A stretch of 64,000 nucleotides of DNA from Gammaproteobacteria bacterium (GTDB lineage Bacteria > Pseudomonadota > Gammaproteobacteria > Pseudomonadales > Azotimanducaceae): assembly GCA_030425195.1 (NCBI GenBank), contig JAUIAV010000012.1:62001-126000 (forward strand). The letters run 5' to 3'. Shown here one piece after another: positions 44,066 through 53,238 of this stretch. The notes below the pieces were generated by a model. The model did no database searches. It was not told the origin of the DNA and saw nothing but the letters and a program-made list of their open reading frames with translations. A program made the position numbers and the translations under genes. Position 1 is the first letter of the stretch. Each line of letters starts with the position of its first letter.

Positions 44066-45566
44066 GCAGACCCATCGGGAGAGCGTACGGGAGTGCCGCG
44101 ATCGCCACGGGCCCATCCGCCAGACGGTCCGCATCGAAGATTCGCAGCTCGGTCTGTTCTTTCCGATAGTTCAGACCCGTGCCGACCACCCAGCCGCCAG
44201 TTTCCGGCGCCAGGTCCCGGCGCGGTACGTAGAGGTGTTCCTCCGGGATCACCCCGTCCGGATAGCGGTAGGTATCCAGACTGCCGCTGTCGAGGTTCAG
44301 GCTCGACACTTCGTTCAGCATCTCGTGCTCTGCACTGCTGCTCCGGGTGAGCATCACGATCCGCGAGTATCTCCGGCCGATCACTCGAGGGTCAATCGTC
44401 GGAAATTCACTGCTTGTTCCCTGATCGAGCAGGGGCGTTTCCTCGACGGTGCCTCGGGTGGGATCGAGACGGTACTGGTGATGAAAGGAGCCACCATCCG
44501 GCACGACCTGGCCGCGCATGATCACGCGGAAGCTGTCGATCATGGCCATCGGGTCCGGTGCCCGTGCCGCGTCGAAGCGGATGATACCGGCTTCGTCCTC
44601 CCAGGCGTTCCCGTAGTGGAAAACCCACTGAGCGGGGAGCTCGAAGAATCGGTGCCGGCTGAAGTCGTTCTTGTCCACCACCAGTACCCGGGTCGGCTGT
44701 TCCGGATGCCACTGGTGCTGGTCCAGAAAAGATCCGCCACCGGTGGGTTCGAAGTTGAGAGGCGGAATCAGCATCACCAGGTACCGTTCCGTGACCACGA
44801 AATCGTGAACCGGTGCGATGGGATCGCAATCGATCAGGCCCGCTTTCACCAGCTGTCCTTTCGGTGAGATGTGCCAGAAGACGAGTTTCTTCGCGGCGCT
44901 CACGTAGCCGAAGTTCCACAGCGTTCCATCCGGCTCCACTCGGGGGTGAGCGGAGAAGGGCAGGCCCTCGGTTTCCGTCGAGAAGGCGTGCAGACCTCGG
45001 GTGCTGAGATCCGCGGGATCCACCTCCCAGGGCGAGCCGGCTTCCCAGAGTGCATACAGCTTGCCGTGATGCGGCAGCACGCTGATGTTCGCCACGTTCA
45101 CGGAATCGGCGCTGGTCACCGGCTTCGGGTCCGGCGGGACACTGGCGAATCCGGGGTAGAGTGCCCGGCCGGCATCCGTCTCCGCCAGGTACTTCCGGGT
45201 AGTGATCATCCGGGCCGAGTGAGTGACGCCATCCGGCTGGATGCGCCAGGCCTGCATCATGCCGTCGCCATCGAACCAGTGGTGGTAGCGGAAATCGCCG
45301 ATCTCGTGCCGTGCAGGTCCGTTCCGGTAGAAGGTGCCGGTGAGACCTTCCGGTATCCGTCCCTCGAGGTCCGCATCTGCTGCGAAGCTGTCGCTGGTCG
45401 TGGACCGGAAAGCGAGCAGCCAGGGGTTGTTGTCCAGGGCTTCGGCAAACGCCGACTTCCAGGAGTCGACTGTGGCCAGGCCGGCTTTCGGCAGCAGGCT
45501 GCCGGCTGCTCCGGTGAGCATGGAAAGGGCAGTGCGATGGATGAACTGGCGTCTGAGCATGATCAT
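44049..45566 (-). CDS. Carotenoid cleavage oxygenase family protein with Tat signal
   Basis: A 505-residue non-heme iron oxygenase of the RPE65/carotenoid cleavage family. The four iron-binding histidines lie in FSAHPRV, VHDFVV, VFHYGNA and the C-terminal LHAKFV, all present. The early block GTFYRNGPARHEIGDFRYHHWFDGDGMM is typical. An N-terminal twin-arginine leader (RRQFIHRTALSMLTGAAG) points to Tat export in folded form. It splits carotenoids, stilbenes or lignin-derived compounds with O2. DUF2141 lies nine bases upstream and the kinase gene overlaps its end. Confidence 0.9.
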   Translation of the reverse strand: MIMLRRQFIHRTALSMLTGAAGSLLPKAGLATVDSWKSAFAEALDNNPWLLAFRSTTSDSFAADADLEGRIPEGLTGTFYRNGPARHEIGDFRYHHWFDGDGMMQAWRIQPDGVTHSARMITTRKYLAETDAGRALYPGFASVPPDPKPVTSADSVNVANISVLPHHGKLYALWEAGSPWEVDPADLSTRGLHAFSTETEGLPFSAHPRVEPDGTLWNFGYVSAAKKLVFWHISPKGQLVKAGLIDCDPIAPVHDFVVTERYLVMLIPPLNFEPTGGGSFLDQHQWHPEQPTRVLVVDKNDFSRHRFFELPAQWVFHYGNAWEDEAGIIRFDAARAPDPMAMIDSFRVIMRGQVVPDGGSFHHQYRLDPTRGTVEETPLLDQGTSSEFPTIDPRVIGRRYSRIVMLTRSSSAEHEMLNEVSSLNLDSGSLDTYRYPDGVIPEEHLYVPRRDLAPETGGWVVGTGLNYRKEQTELRIFDADRLADGPVAIAALPYALPMGLHAKFV

Positions 45567-45575
45567 GCCTCCGAA

Positions 45576-46037
45576 TCAGCGATTGAGATCGATGGTGGTG
45601 CTGGCGCTGCCGTCCAGCGTGAAGCGGACGTCCGACCAGCCTGGCGGTCCGAAGCTGCCCATGGCGTTGTTCGAAAAACCCCAGGGCTCCGTGGGCATCC
45701 CCACCATGTTGGAATCCATGTCGCCGTTGCCGTTCTCGTCGTGCATCACCCGGATGCCGTAGTCGCCTTCCGGTAGCGCATCCGTGCTGAAGGAGACGGC
45801 ACCTTCACGGGGGGCCAGAAGGAGCGACAGCACGGCCGGTGCTTCGCCATTGAATGCGGCTTCACTGTTGACGACGGCGATCATGAGCATGCCCGTGGCA
45901 CTGTGGATGCCGCGGATGGTCACGTCGAGGTCCGCTGCAAACGCCGGTTGGGTGACGATGCCCGCGCAGATGAGAATCAGGCGCAATCCCGTTCGTACAG
46001 GCAGCGTTCGCGCGATGAGGTTCCGGATCAGGGTCAT
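45576..46037 (-). CDS. DUF2141 family exported protein
   Basis: A 153-residue protein with a signal peptide (LRLILICAGIVTQPAFA) and a DUF2141 domain: LDVTIRGIHSATGMLMIAVVNSEAAF, then LPEGDYGIRVMHDENGNGDMDSNMVGMPTEPWGFSNNAMG. The DENGNGDMD loop looks like a calcium-binding turn. Function is unknown. ATG 46037 with AAGGAG upstream is clearly better than the earlier start at 46085. DUF2141 proteins often sit beside carotenoid oxygenase or carotenoid genes, as here. Confidence 0.88.
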   Translation of the reverse strand: MTLIRNLIARTLPVRTGLRLILICAGIVTQPAFAADLDVTIRGIHSATGMLMIAVVNSEAAFNGEAPAVLSLLLAPREGAVSFSTDALPEGDYGIRVMHDENGNGDMDSNMVGMPTEPWGFSNNAMGSFGPPGWSDVRFTLDGSASTTIDLNR

Positions 46038-46137
46038 TTCGGCTCCTTGTCTTCCCTGGGAAGCTGCAATCTGGGGGATGCTCAACCGGTACTGGACGAC
46101 TGTGCGACGAAATGGTCAGAAGCAGGGGTGAATCGGT

Positions 46138-47208
46138 ATGCTCGGGTGTGAACGGGTGAGGAGTGCAGGGGTTTTGAAGAGCTGGCGATGGGTTTCGATG
46201 ATGGGGTTGCTGTTTCTGTGGTCGCTCGCTGTGCAGAGCAGGGCTGCGGAACCGGAGGTGGTCGTCCTGGCCGGATTTCATGAGACGCGGGACTGGCTTG
46301 CCGCGGAAAACTGGTGGGGTGAGGTGAACCGGGAGACGCAGCTCTCGGCACCCAACGTGCTCATCACCGGCATCCCGCAGCGCTGGCGCGAGACCTCCTC
46401 GACCCTGCCCGTGAGCGAGAAGAAGGAGGTCTTCTACCGGTTTCTGCTGCCGCTGATCCTGCACGCGAACGACATGGTGCTCAGTGGCCGGGCGGCCGTG
46501 GTGGATGCCAGGGAACGGTTCCAGTCGCAGGGCGCGTTGACGGCCGCGGAGCTGGCGGAAGTGAAACGGTTTGCGCCGATCCTGCGCATCCGCACCCGTG
46601 AGCAGATGGCGGAGTTTTCGGAATCCGATCCGGATCTGCCCGCCGTGCTCGACGAACTCCTGTTCAAGCTCGACGTCATTCCTGCGGGTCTGGCTCTGGG
46701 GCAGGCCGCCTACGAGAGCGGCTATGGCACTTCGCGATTCGCATCGGAAGGCAACGCGCTGTTCGGGCAGTGGACGTTCGGCGGCGAAGGTCTGAAGCCG
46801 GAGCAGCAGCGCCAGTCTCTGGGCGATCACCGGATCGCGGCCTTCGACTGGCCCTTCGACAGCGTCCGGGCGTACTTCCTGAATCTCATGTCACATCCGG
46901 CCTATGCGGCCTTCAGAGACCTCAGGGCCGCCAGACGGGCAGCCGGGGAATCGCTCAGGTCACTGGATCTGGCAGACGGCCTGACTGCCTATTCGGAACG
47001 CGGACAGGAATACGTGGACACGCTGAAGGGCATCATCCGGGTGAACAATCTGGCCCGCGCCGACGATGCGGTGCTGCGGGACGAGCCCCGGCGGTTCATC
47101 CTGGGGGCGGAAGATCCGGAGGATGCGGAGCGGATCAGGAACGAGATCGAGAAGCTCCGCCGCTCCGGAGAGCTGGCGGAGATCGTTCAGCGTATGAACC
47201 TGGACTGA
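46138..47208 (+). CDS. Bax-like glucosaminidase-domain protein
   Basis: A 356-residue exported protein with an N-terminal hydrophobic leader (MMGLLFLWSLAVQSRA) and a C-terminal glucosaminidase domain. LALGQAAYESGYGTSRFASEGNALFGQWTF carries the catalytic Glu and matches Escherichia coli Bax. It would cut glycan strands of peptidoglycan. The N-terminal region has DUF-like helices. An ATG further in (46198) would give a shorter leader. It is divergent from DUF2141 and tail to tail with the MarR gene. Confidence 0.85.
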   Translation: MLGCERVRSAGVLKSWRWVSMMGLLFLWSLAVQSRAAEPEVVVLAGFHETRDWLAAENWWGEVNRETQLSAPNVLITGIPQRWRETSSTLPVSEKKEVFYRFLLPLILHANDMVLSGRAAVVDARERFQSQGALTAAELAEVKRFAPILRIRTREQMAEFSESDPDLPAVLDELLFKLDVIPAGLALGQAAYESGYGTSRFASEGNALFGQWTFGGEGLKPEQQRQSLGDHRIAAFDWPFDSVRAYFLNLMSHPAYAAFRDLRAARRAAGESLRSLDLADGLTAYSERGQEYVDTLKGIIRVNNLARADDAVLRDEPRRFILGAEDPEDAERIRNEIEKLRRSGELAEIVQRMNLD

Positions 47209-47214
47209 CCGGAG

Positions 47215-47688
47215 TCAGCTGGCGACGGTTCGCTTCCGCCCCGGCGGATGCTTCTCGCCCAGCACAGAACCCCAGTCCGACATCAGCGCCCGTCGCAGAT
47301 TGCTGACGGTCTCGTAGCCGAGCCGCATGGCGAGTGCCTGCTCCGCCTGTCTGAGCGTTGCCAGTGCTGCGTTGATGAGCTCCGAGCCCTTCTCGCTGAA
47401 CACGATCCGGTTTGCCCGTCGGTCGTTCGGGTCCGGGATCTGGGTGACCAGCTCCTCGCGCTCCAGCTCGTTGATCTGCTGCTGAATGGCCTGGCGCGAC
47501 ACGCCGAGCACGCGAGCCAGCTCCGCCGCACGGGTGATCCCGTCGGAGATATTGATCAGAATCATGGTCTGGGTGCGCGTTCGGGGGGCGTAGCCGGCCT
47601 GCTGCAGCCCGTTCTGGAGACTTTCGTCCATCCAGTAGTAGGCACGCAGGAGGCCGCGCATCAGCAGTTCGGGTGGTTGATCTTCCAT
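47215..47688 (-). CDS. MarR family transcriptional regulator
   Basis: A 157-residue winged-helix regulator. ITRAAELARVLGVSRQAIQQQINELEREELVTQIPDPNDRRANRIVFSEKG is the MarR helix-turn-helix and wing. It is divergent from the coxG-led operon, with 205 bases between, so it may control that operon and itself. A palindrome in that gap is the likely operator. The ligand is unknown. Confidence 0.9.
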   Translation of the reverse strand: MEDQPPELLMRGLLRAYYWMDESLQNGLQQAGYAPRTRTQTMILINISDGITRAAELARVLGVSRQAIQQQINELEREELVTQIPDPNDRRANRIVFSEKGSELINAALATLRQAEQALAMRLGYETVSNLRRALMSDWGSVLGEKHPPGRKRTVAS

Positions 47689-47772
47689 ATCAAGCCTCGC
47701 GATTGCTCCGGGTAGTCCTTTGCACGATCCCGCGAGAGGGCGGCACCGTGAGGCCCATTATTTCGAAAAGGA

Positions 47773-47787
47773 TCTTGTCAGTCAAGA
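47773..47787. promoter_or_regulatory. Candidate MarR operator palindrome
   Basis: TCTTG-TCAGT-CAAGA forms a five-base inverted repeat with a five-base spacer. It lies about 85 bases before marR and about 105 before coxG. MarR proteins bind short palindromes in their own divergent promoter. No second copy is seen in the gap. Confidence 0.45.
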
Positions 47788-47893
47788 CGGGTGCCCGCTG
47801 TGGGTGAACGGCAGAGGAGGCGCGGTTTGCACGGCTCAGGCAATCGTGCGAACTTAACCGGCTCTTGCTTGGCTGATCGGAATCGGGGGGAGC

Positions 47894-48463
47894 GTGGAGC
47901 AAACGGGTGAGTACCGCATCAGGGCGGGGCTCGAAGACGTCTGGGCGGGGCTCAACGATCCGGACGTGCTCGCACGCTGCATCGACGGCTGCCAGTCCAT
48001 GGAGAAGGTCGGTGACGACCGGTTCGAAACAGCCGTCAAGGCGAAGATCGGTCCGGTGAGCGCGACCTTTCAGGCGGAGCTTCAGCTCACCGACGTGGTA
48101 GCGCCCACTGCCTACACCATCAACGCGAACGTGAAAGGCGGGGCGGCCGGCTTCGGCAAAGGGACTGCCGAAGTGGCTCTGGCGGAGGATGCCGAAGCAC
48201 CCGGTGCCACACTCCTCAGATATCAGGTCAAAGGAAACGTCGGCGGCAAGCTCGCTCAGGTGGGATCCCGCCTGATCGATGGTGCGGCGAGAAAGATGGC
48301 AGACGATTTCTTTGCAGCGTTCGGTGAGGTGGTGAGCGGTGAGGCCCCCGAGGCCACCGTCGTCGAAGCCGGTGAAACCAGCCGCTACGAGACCGGCGGA
48401 CAGTGGGCAATCTGGCTCGCCGTGTTTGCTGCTTTGTTGCTGGCGATGATATTCGCCTGGTAG
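47894..48463 (+). CDS. coxG: CoxG-like SRPBCC protein with C-terminal membrane anchor
   Basis: A 189-residue CoxG-family protein. Residues 1-145 are the SRPBCC fold (YRIRAGLEDVWAGLNDPDVLARCIDGCQSMEKVG). A short linker and a C-terminal helix (AIWLAVFAALLLAMIFAW) follow. CoxG anchors CO dehydrogenase or related molybdenum hydroxylases to the membrane. It starts at GTG 47894 behind a G-rich site. It leads the coxS-coxL-coxM genes, separated from coxS by 35 bases. Confidence 0.87.
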   Translation: MEQTGEYRIRAGLEDVWAGLNDPDVLARCIDGCQSMEKVGDDRFETAVKAKIGPVSATFQAELQLTDVVAPTAYTINANVKGGAAGFGKGTAEVALAEDAEAPGATLLRYQVKGNVGGKLAQVGSRLIDGAARKMADDFFAAFGEVVSGEAPEATVVEAGETSRYETGGQWAIWLAVFAALLLAMIFAW

Positions 48464-48498
48464 AACACGCTCGAAGGGGAGCGGTAAAGGGAGGAACC

Positions 48499-48963
48499 AT
48501 GCAGATTTCACTGACGGTGAACGGTGCATCGCATGCGCTGGATGTGCCGGCCAACACGCTGCTCGTGGACATCATCCGGGAACATCTCGGGCTGACCGGC
48601 ACACACGTCGGCTGTGACACGTCCCAGTGCGGGGCCTGCACGGTGCACATGAACGGCAGCGCGGTGAAGTCCTGCTCGATTCTGGCGGGGCAGGCAGATG
48701 GTGCCGAGATCACCACCATCGAAGGTATCGGAACCCCCGATGATCTTCATCCCATGCAGGCGGCCTTCAGGGAATGTCACGCTCTGCAGTGCGGATTCTG
48801 CACGCCCGGCATGATCATGCGTGCGATCGATCTGGTGGAGAAATCGCCCGATCTCAGCAATCAGGCGGTCCGGGAAGGACTGGAGGGGAATCTGTGCCGC
48901 TGCACGGGTTACCACAACATCGTCAAAGCCGTGCTTCTGGCGGCAGACGCCACCCGGGCCTGA
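48499..48963 (+). CDS. coxS: Molybdenum hydroxylase small (2Fe-2S) subunit
   Basis: A 154-residue iron-sulfur subunit. The plant-type cluster cysteines are in [16 protein letters not shown], and the second cluster in [11 protein letters not shown] and RCTGYHNI. It carries electrons between the molybdenum site and FAD. ATG 48499 has GGGAGGAACC upstream; the open frame back to 48403 lies inside coxG. The gap to coxL is 22 bases. Confidence 0.93.
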   Translation: MQISLTVNGASHALDVPANTLLVDIIREHLGLTGTHVGCDTSQCGACTVHMNGSAVKSCSILAGQADGAEITTIEGIGTPDDLHPMQAAFRECHALQCGFCTPGMIMRAIDLVEKSPDLSNQAVREGLEGNLCRCTGYHNIVKAVLLAADATRA

Positions 48964-48985
48964 CCGCACAGCAAAGGGGGATGAC

Positions 48986-51325
48986 ATGAGTGACACGGGT
49001 ATCGGGGCCTCCGTACGGCGCCGGGAAGACGTCCGCTTCATCACAGGCAGCGGACGCTATACGGATGACATCAATCAGCCGGGCCAGACCTATGCGGTCT
49101 TTCTGCGCTCGCCTCATGCCAGAGCGAAGATCAGCGCTGTCGACAGCTCGGCCGCGCTGGCTGTGAACGGCGTGCATGCTGTGCTCACGGGGCAGGACAT
49201 GGCGGCAGACGGGCTGGGTGATCTACCCTGCGGCTGGCTGGTGAAGCAGAAAGACGGATCCGACATGGTATCGGCGCCTCATCCGCCGCTGGCCCATACC
49301 GTCGCCAACTACGTGGGCGAGCCTTACGGCATCGTCATCGCTGAAACCCTGGCGGCAGCCCGGGAAGCGGCCGAGCTGGTGATGACGGAGTTCGATGAGC
49401 TGGAACCGATCGTCGACCTGACCGGGGCAAGAGGTGCCGATCAGATTCATGAAGGCGTTTCCGGCAATCTCGCCTACGACTGGGAGCTGGGCGAGAAAGC
49501 GGCCACGGAAGCAGCGCTGGCTGGTGCTGCGCACGTCACCCGCATCGATCTGACCAACAACCGGCTGATCCCCAACGCCATGGAGCCGCGGGCGGCACTC
49601 GGCGTCTACGAGTCCGCCACGGGCGAGCACACGCTCTACACCACCAGCCAGAATCCCCACCTGGAGCGGCTGATCCTGTCGGCGTTCGTGCAGGTCGCTC
49701 CGGAGCACAAGCTGAGAGTCGTCGCGCCGGATGTGGGCGGCGGTTTCGGGTCGAAGATCTTCGTCTACGCGGAAGAGACGGCAGTGATCTGGGCGGCGCG
49801 GAAGGTGGGCCGGCCGGTGAAGTGGACGGCCGATCGCAGCGAGTCTTTCCTCGCAGACGCCCATGGCCGTGATCACGTCACCCACGCGGAGCTCGGACTG
49901 GATGCGGACGGACGCTTCGTTGCGCTGAAAGTGCAGACCACGGCCAACCTCGGAGCCTATCTGTCCACCTTCGGATCATCGGTGCCGACGTATCTCTACG
50001 GGACGCTGCTCGCCGGTCAGTACGCCACGCCCAACATCTACGTGGAAGTGGCCGGTGTCTACACGAACACGGCACCGGTGGACGCCTATCGCGGCGCCGG
50101 ACGGCCGGAAGCCACCTATGTGGTCGAACGGATCGTCGAGACCGCGGCCCGGGAACTCGGCCGGGATCCGGCAGAGCTGCGGCGTCTGAACATGATCCGT
50201 CCGGACCAGTTCCCGTACGAAACACCGGTCGCCCTCGTCTACGACACGGGTGACTACGAAGCGAGCCTGGACCGGGCACTCGAGCACGTGGACTACGCCG
50301 GGTTCCCTGCCCGGAGGGCGGCATCCGAAGCCGCAGGGAGAAAGCGCGGCATCGGTTTTGCCTGCTACATCGAAGCCTGCGGTCTGGCGCCGTCCCAGCT
50401 CGCCATCCAGCTCGGTGCCGGCGTGGGCCTGTACGAAAGCGGAGAGATCCGCGTCAACCCGACCGGAAACGTCACCGTGTTCACCGGCTCGCACAGTCAC
50501 GGGCAGGGCCACGAAACCACCTTCGCGCAGGTGGTGTCGGACAAGTTCGGCATTCCTTTCGAGGACGTGGAGATCGTGCACGGCGATACCGGCCGGGTGG
50601 AGTTCGGTCTCGGGACCTACGGTTCCCGTTCCCTGGCGGTCGGCGGCTCCGCGCTGGTGAGTGCGGCGGACAAGCTGATCGCGAAAGGTCGGAAGATCGC
50701 CGCGCACATGCTGGAGGCGGACGTGGATGCCGTGGAATTCAGCGATGGTCAGTTTCTGGTCCGGGATTCCAATCAGGCGCTGTCGTTCGGCGAGGTGGCG
50801 TTCGCCGCCTACGTGCCGACCAACTACCCCACGGATCTGGAGCCGGGTTTCAGCGAGAAGGCTTTCTACGATCCGGAGAACTTCACCTATCCCGCCGGGA
50901 CCCATATCGCCGAGGTCGAAGTCGACCCGGCCACCGGTGTGGTGACCCTGGTCAACTTCGTGGCGGTGGACGACTTCGGACACGTGATCAATCCGATGAT
51001 CGTGGACGGTCAGGTGCACGGGGGGGTCGCTCAGGGCGCGGGACAGGCGCTGCTGGAGCACGGGATCTACGATGATTTCGGTCAGCTCGTCACCGGCTCC
51101 TACATGGACTACTGCATGCCGCGGGCCGACGACGTGCCCGATTTCCTGGTCGATACCACGGTCACACCCTGCACCCACAACCCGCTGGGTGTGAAGGGGT
51201 GCGGCGAAGCAGGTGCCATCGGCTCGCCGGCGGCGATCATGAACGCGGTGACGGACGCGGTCGGAGACAACGGCCTGTCCATGCCGGCGACGCCTGAAAA
51301 AGTCTGGCGTGCGCTGCACGGTTGA
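48986..51325 (+). CDS. coxL: Molybdenum hydroxylase large subunit, form II CoxL type
   Basis: A 779-residue molybdopterin subunit of the xanthine oxidase family. [15 protein letters not shown] and the catalytic Glu in [14 protein letters not shown] near residue 740 are intact. The active-site loop reads AYRGAGR (about residues 366-372), the form II signature; true CO dehydrogenases have AYRCSFR with the copper-binding cysteine. It therefore probably hydroxylates an aldehyde, purine or other carbonyl/heterocycle, not CO. ATG 48986 is the start in this frame. It lies between coxS and coxM. Confidence 0.92.
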   Translation: MSDTGIGASVRRREDVRFITGSGRYTDDINQPGQTYAVFLRSPHARAKISAVDSSAALAVNGVHAVLTGQDMAADGLGDLPCGWLVKQKDGSDMVSAPHPPLAHTVANYVGEPYGIVIAETLAAAREAAELVMTEFDELEPIVDLTGARGADQIHEGVSGNLAYDWELGEKAATEAALAGAAHVTRIDLTNNRLIPNAMEPRAALGVYESATGEHTLYTTSQNPHLERLILSAFVQVAPEHKLRVVAPDVGGGFGSKIFVYAEETAVIWAARKVGRPVKWTADRSESFLADAHGRDHVTHAELGLDADGRFVALKVQTTANLGAYLSTFGSSVPTYLYGTLLAGQYATPNIYVEVAGVYTNTAPVDAYRGAGRPEATYVVERIVETAARELGRDPAELRRLNMIRPDQFPYETPVALVYDTGDYEASLDRALEHVDYAGFPARRAASEAAGRKRGIGFACYIEACGLAPSQLAIQLGAGVGLYESGEIRVNPTGNVTVFTGSHSHGQGHETTFAQVVSDKFGIPFEDVEIVHGDTGRVEFGLGTYGSRSLAVGGSALVSAADKLIAKGRKIAAHMLEADVDAVEFSDGQFLVRDSNQALSFGEVAFAAYVPTNYPTDLEPGFSEKAFYDPENFTYPAGTHIAEVEVDPATGVVTLVNFVAVDDFGHVINPMIVDGQVHGGVAQGAGQALLEHGIYDDFGQLVTGSYMDYCMPRADDVPDFLVDTTVTPCTHNPLGVKGCGEAGAIGSPAAIMNAVTDAVGDNGLSMPATPEKVWRALHG

Positions 51326-51337
51326 GGGGAAGAGATC

Positions 51338-52138
51338 ATGTATCAGTTCAACTACCACAGACCCGCAACCCTCGAGGAAGCGACGCGACTGTTCAGCGAG
51401 GCCGATGACGGTTTCTATCTGTCCGGCGGACAGACGCTGATTCCGACCCTCAAGCAGCGGCTCGCATCGCCGTCGGATCTCATCGACCTGTCCGGTATCG
51501 AAGGGATGAAAGGCATCGAAGCCGGAAACGGCGTGGTCAGTATCGGTGCTTTCACCCGACATGCGGAAGTCGCGGCCAGCGGGGTCATACGGGAGACGCT
51601 GCCGGTGCTGTCCGCGCTGGCAGGCCTGATCGGTGACGCCCAGGTTCGGAACATGGGCACCCTGGGCGGCTCCGTCGCCAACAGCGATCCGGCTGCCGAT
51701 TACCCGGCTGCGGTGATCGGGCTGGGCGCGACCGTACACACCAGCAGCCGCACCATCGCCGCAGACGACTACTTCCAGGACCTGTTCGAGACGGCACTCG
51801 AACCCGGCGAGATTCTGACCCGGATCGACTTTCCGGTGCCCGATCGGGCCGCCTACCGTAAGTTTCCCAACCCGGCCTCCCGATATGCGGTTGCCGGCGT
51901 GCTGGTTGCGGATTTCGGCGGCAGCATCCGGGTTGGCGTCACGGGTGCCGGACCCTGCGCCTTCCGTGCCACCGCCATGGAAGAAGCGCTGAGCGCCGAT
52001 CTGACCCCGGCGGTGGCGAGGGCGGCCGAAGTGCCCGCCGGCAACTTCAATTCGGACCTCCACGCGTCGGCCGAGTATCGGGCCAATCTGGTCCGGGTCA
52101 TGGCGGAGCGCGCCGTGTCGGATCTGCTTGCGGAATGA
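51338..52138 (+). CDS. coxM: Molybdenum hydroxylase FAD-binding subunit
   Basis: A 266-residue FAD subunit. FAD contacts are in [16 protein letters not shown] near residue 27 and [22 protein letters not shown] near residue 104, with [12 protein letters not shown] after. It passes electrons from the iron-sulfur clusters to an acceptor. It begins 12 bases after coxL and overlaps the PI-PLC gene by four bases. The gene order S-L-M differs from the M-S-L order of classical CO dehydrogenase. Confidence 0.92.
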   Translation: MYQFNYHRPATLEEATRLFSEADDGFYLSGGQTLIPTLKQRLASPSDLIDLSGIEGMKGIEAGNGVVSIGAFTRHAEVAASGVIRETLPVLSALAGLIGDAQVRNMGTLGGSVANSDPAADYPAAVIGLGATVHTSSRTIAADDYFQDLFETALEPGEILTRIDFPVPDRAAYRKFPNPASRYAVAGVLVADFGGSIRVGVTGAGPCAFRATAMEEALSADLTPAVARAAEVPAGNFNSDLHASAEYRANLVRVMAERAVSDLLAE

Positions 52139-53181
52139 CAGCCCGCCGGCATCGGGGAGCCCGATCCGCGGGTCTGTGGGCGGCCCTGCTGTTCGCGGGC
52201 TGCCTGATCACCGCACATGCCGAACAGGGCGGGCAACCGGACGGTGGTCCGCTCAGGCTCAACGAGATTCAGGTGCTGGGCAGCCACAACAGCTACAAGC
52301 TCGCCATGTCCGCAGAGAACTTCACGGCACTTTCAGAAAGCAATCCGGAAACTGCGGCTTCCCTCGAGTACACGCACGACACCTTGAGTGCCCAGCTCGA
52401 TCTGGGCATCCGGAAGCTCGAGCTCGACGTCTTCTACGACCCGGGTGGGACTCTGTTCCCGGGCAGAGTGGCGTCCGGCAGCGCGTTCCCCGTCCTGCAC
52501 GTACAGAACCTGGATGACCGGTCCAACTGCGCCGATCTCCTCACCTGCCTGGGAGAGATCCAGCGCTGGTCCGAAGCGCATGTGCGTCACGTGCCGGTCT
52601 TCATTTCCTTCAATGCGAAGGATGCGGTCATCGACCGGCCGGGATTTCTGCGGCCGCTGCCTTTCGATGAGGACGCCTGGCTCGCCATGGACGCGGAAAT
52701 CCGATCCGTGCTCGGCGAACGGCTGATCGAACCGGCGGACGTCATCGGCGAAGGCGGGATCCGGTGGCCGTTGCTTGATTCGGTACGCGGCGGCTATCTC
52801 GCGATCCTGGACGAGGGCGGGAAGAAGCTCGAGGGTTACGCCGCCCGCTGGCGGGAACGGGCGATGTTCGCCAATCTGGCGGAGACCGAGCCGGGTGCAG
52901 CCGTGCTGATCGTCAACGATCCCCTGGGCTCGTTCGAGCGGATCCGGTCGCTCGTCCGGCAGGGGTTCATCGTCCGGACACGGGCGGATGCAGACACGAA
53001 GGAAGCGCGCGAGAACGACACCCGCCGTCGGGAAGCGGCGATCGCAAGCGGCGCGCAGCTCATCAGCACGGACTACTACCGGCCGGCCGCACACTTCGGT
53101 ACCGACTACCAGGTCATGGTCCCCGGTGGCATGCGCTGCAATCCGCTGCTGCGGGGCGCACCCTGCACTCTCGGCGAATGA
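52135..53181 (+). CDS. Exported Ca2+-dependent PI-PLC (PLC-C1 type) phosphodiesterase
   Basis: A 348-residue secreted TIM-barrel phosphodiesterase. A signal peptide (LWAALLFAGCLITAHA) includes a possible lipobox FAGC, so it may be a lipoprotein. The catalytic His is in QVLGSHNSYK, with the second region LDLGIRKLELDVF. It cleaves a phosphoinositide-like or other glycerophosphodiester head group outside the cytoplasm. ATG overlaps the coxM stop as ATGA, unexpected for an exported lipase beside a cytoplasmic hydroxylase. Confidence 0.85.
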   Translation: MTARRHRGARSAGLWAALLFAGCLITAHAEQGGQPDGGPLRLNEIQVLGSHNSYKLAMSAENFTALSESNPETAASLEYTHDTLSAQLDLGIRKLELDVFYDPGGTLFPGRVASGSAFPVLHVQNLDDRSNCADLLTCLGEIQRWSEAHVRHVPVFISFNAKDAVIDRPGFLRPLPFDEDAWLAMDAEIRSVLGERLIEPADVIGEGGIRWPLLDSVRGGYLAILDEGGKKLEGYAARWRERAMFANLAETEPGAAVLIVNDPLGSFERIRSLVRQGFIVRTRADADTKEARENDTRRREAAIASGAQLISTDYYRPAAHFGTDYQVMVPGGMRCNPLLRGAPCTLGE

Positions 53182-53238
53182 AATCGGCAGGCAACGATGA
53201 CAACGAAAACAACGACAACAGCGACAAGGAACCGACTC

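Noticed and set aside
48986-51325. True carbon monoxide dehydrogenase
   Set aside because: The active-site loop is AYRGAGR, not AYRCSFR, so the copper-binding cysteine is missing.
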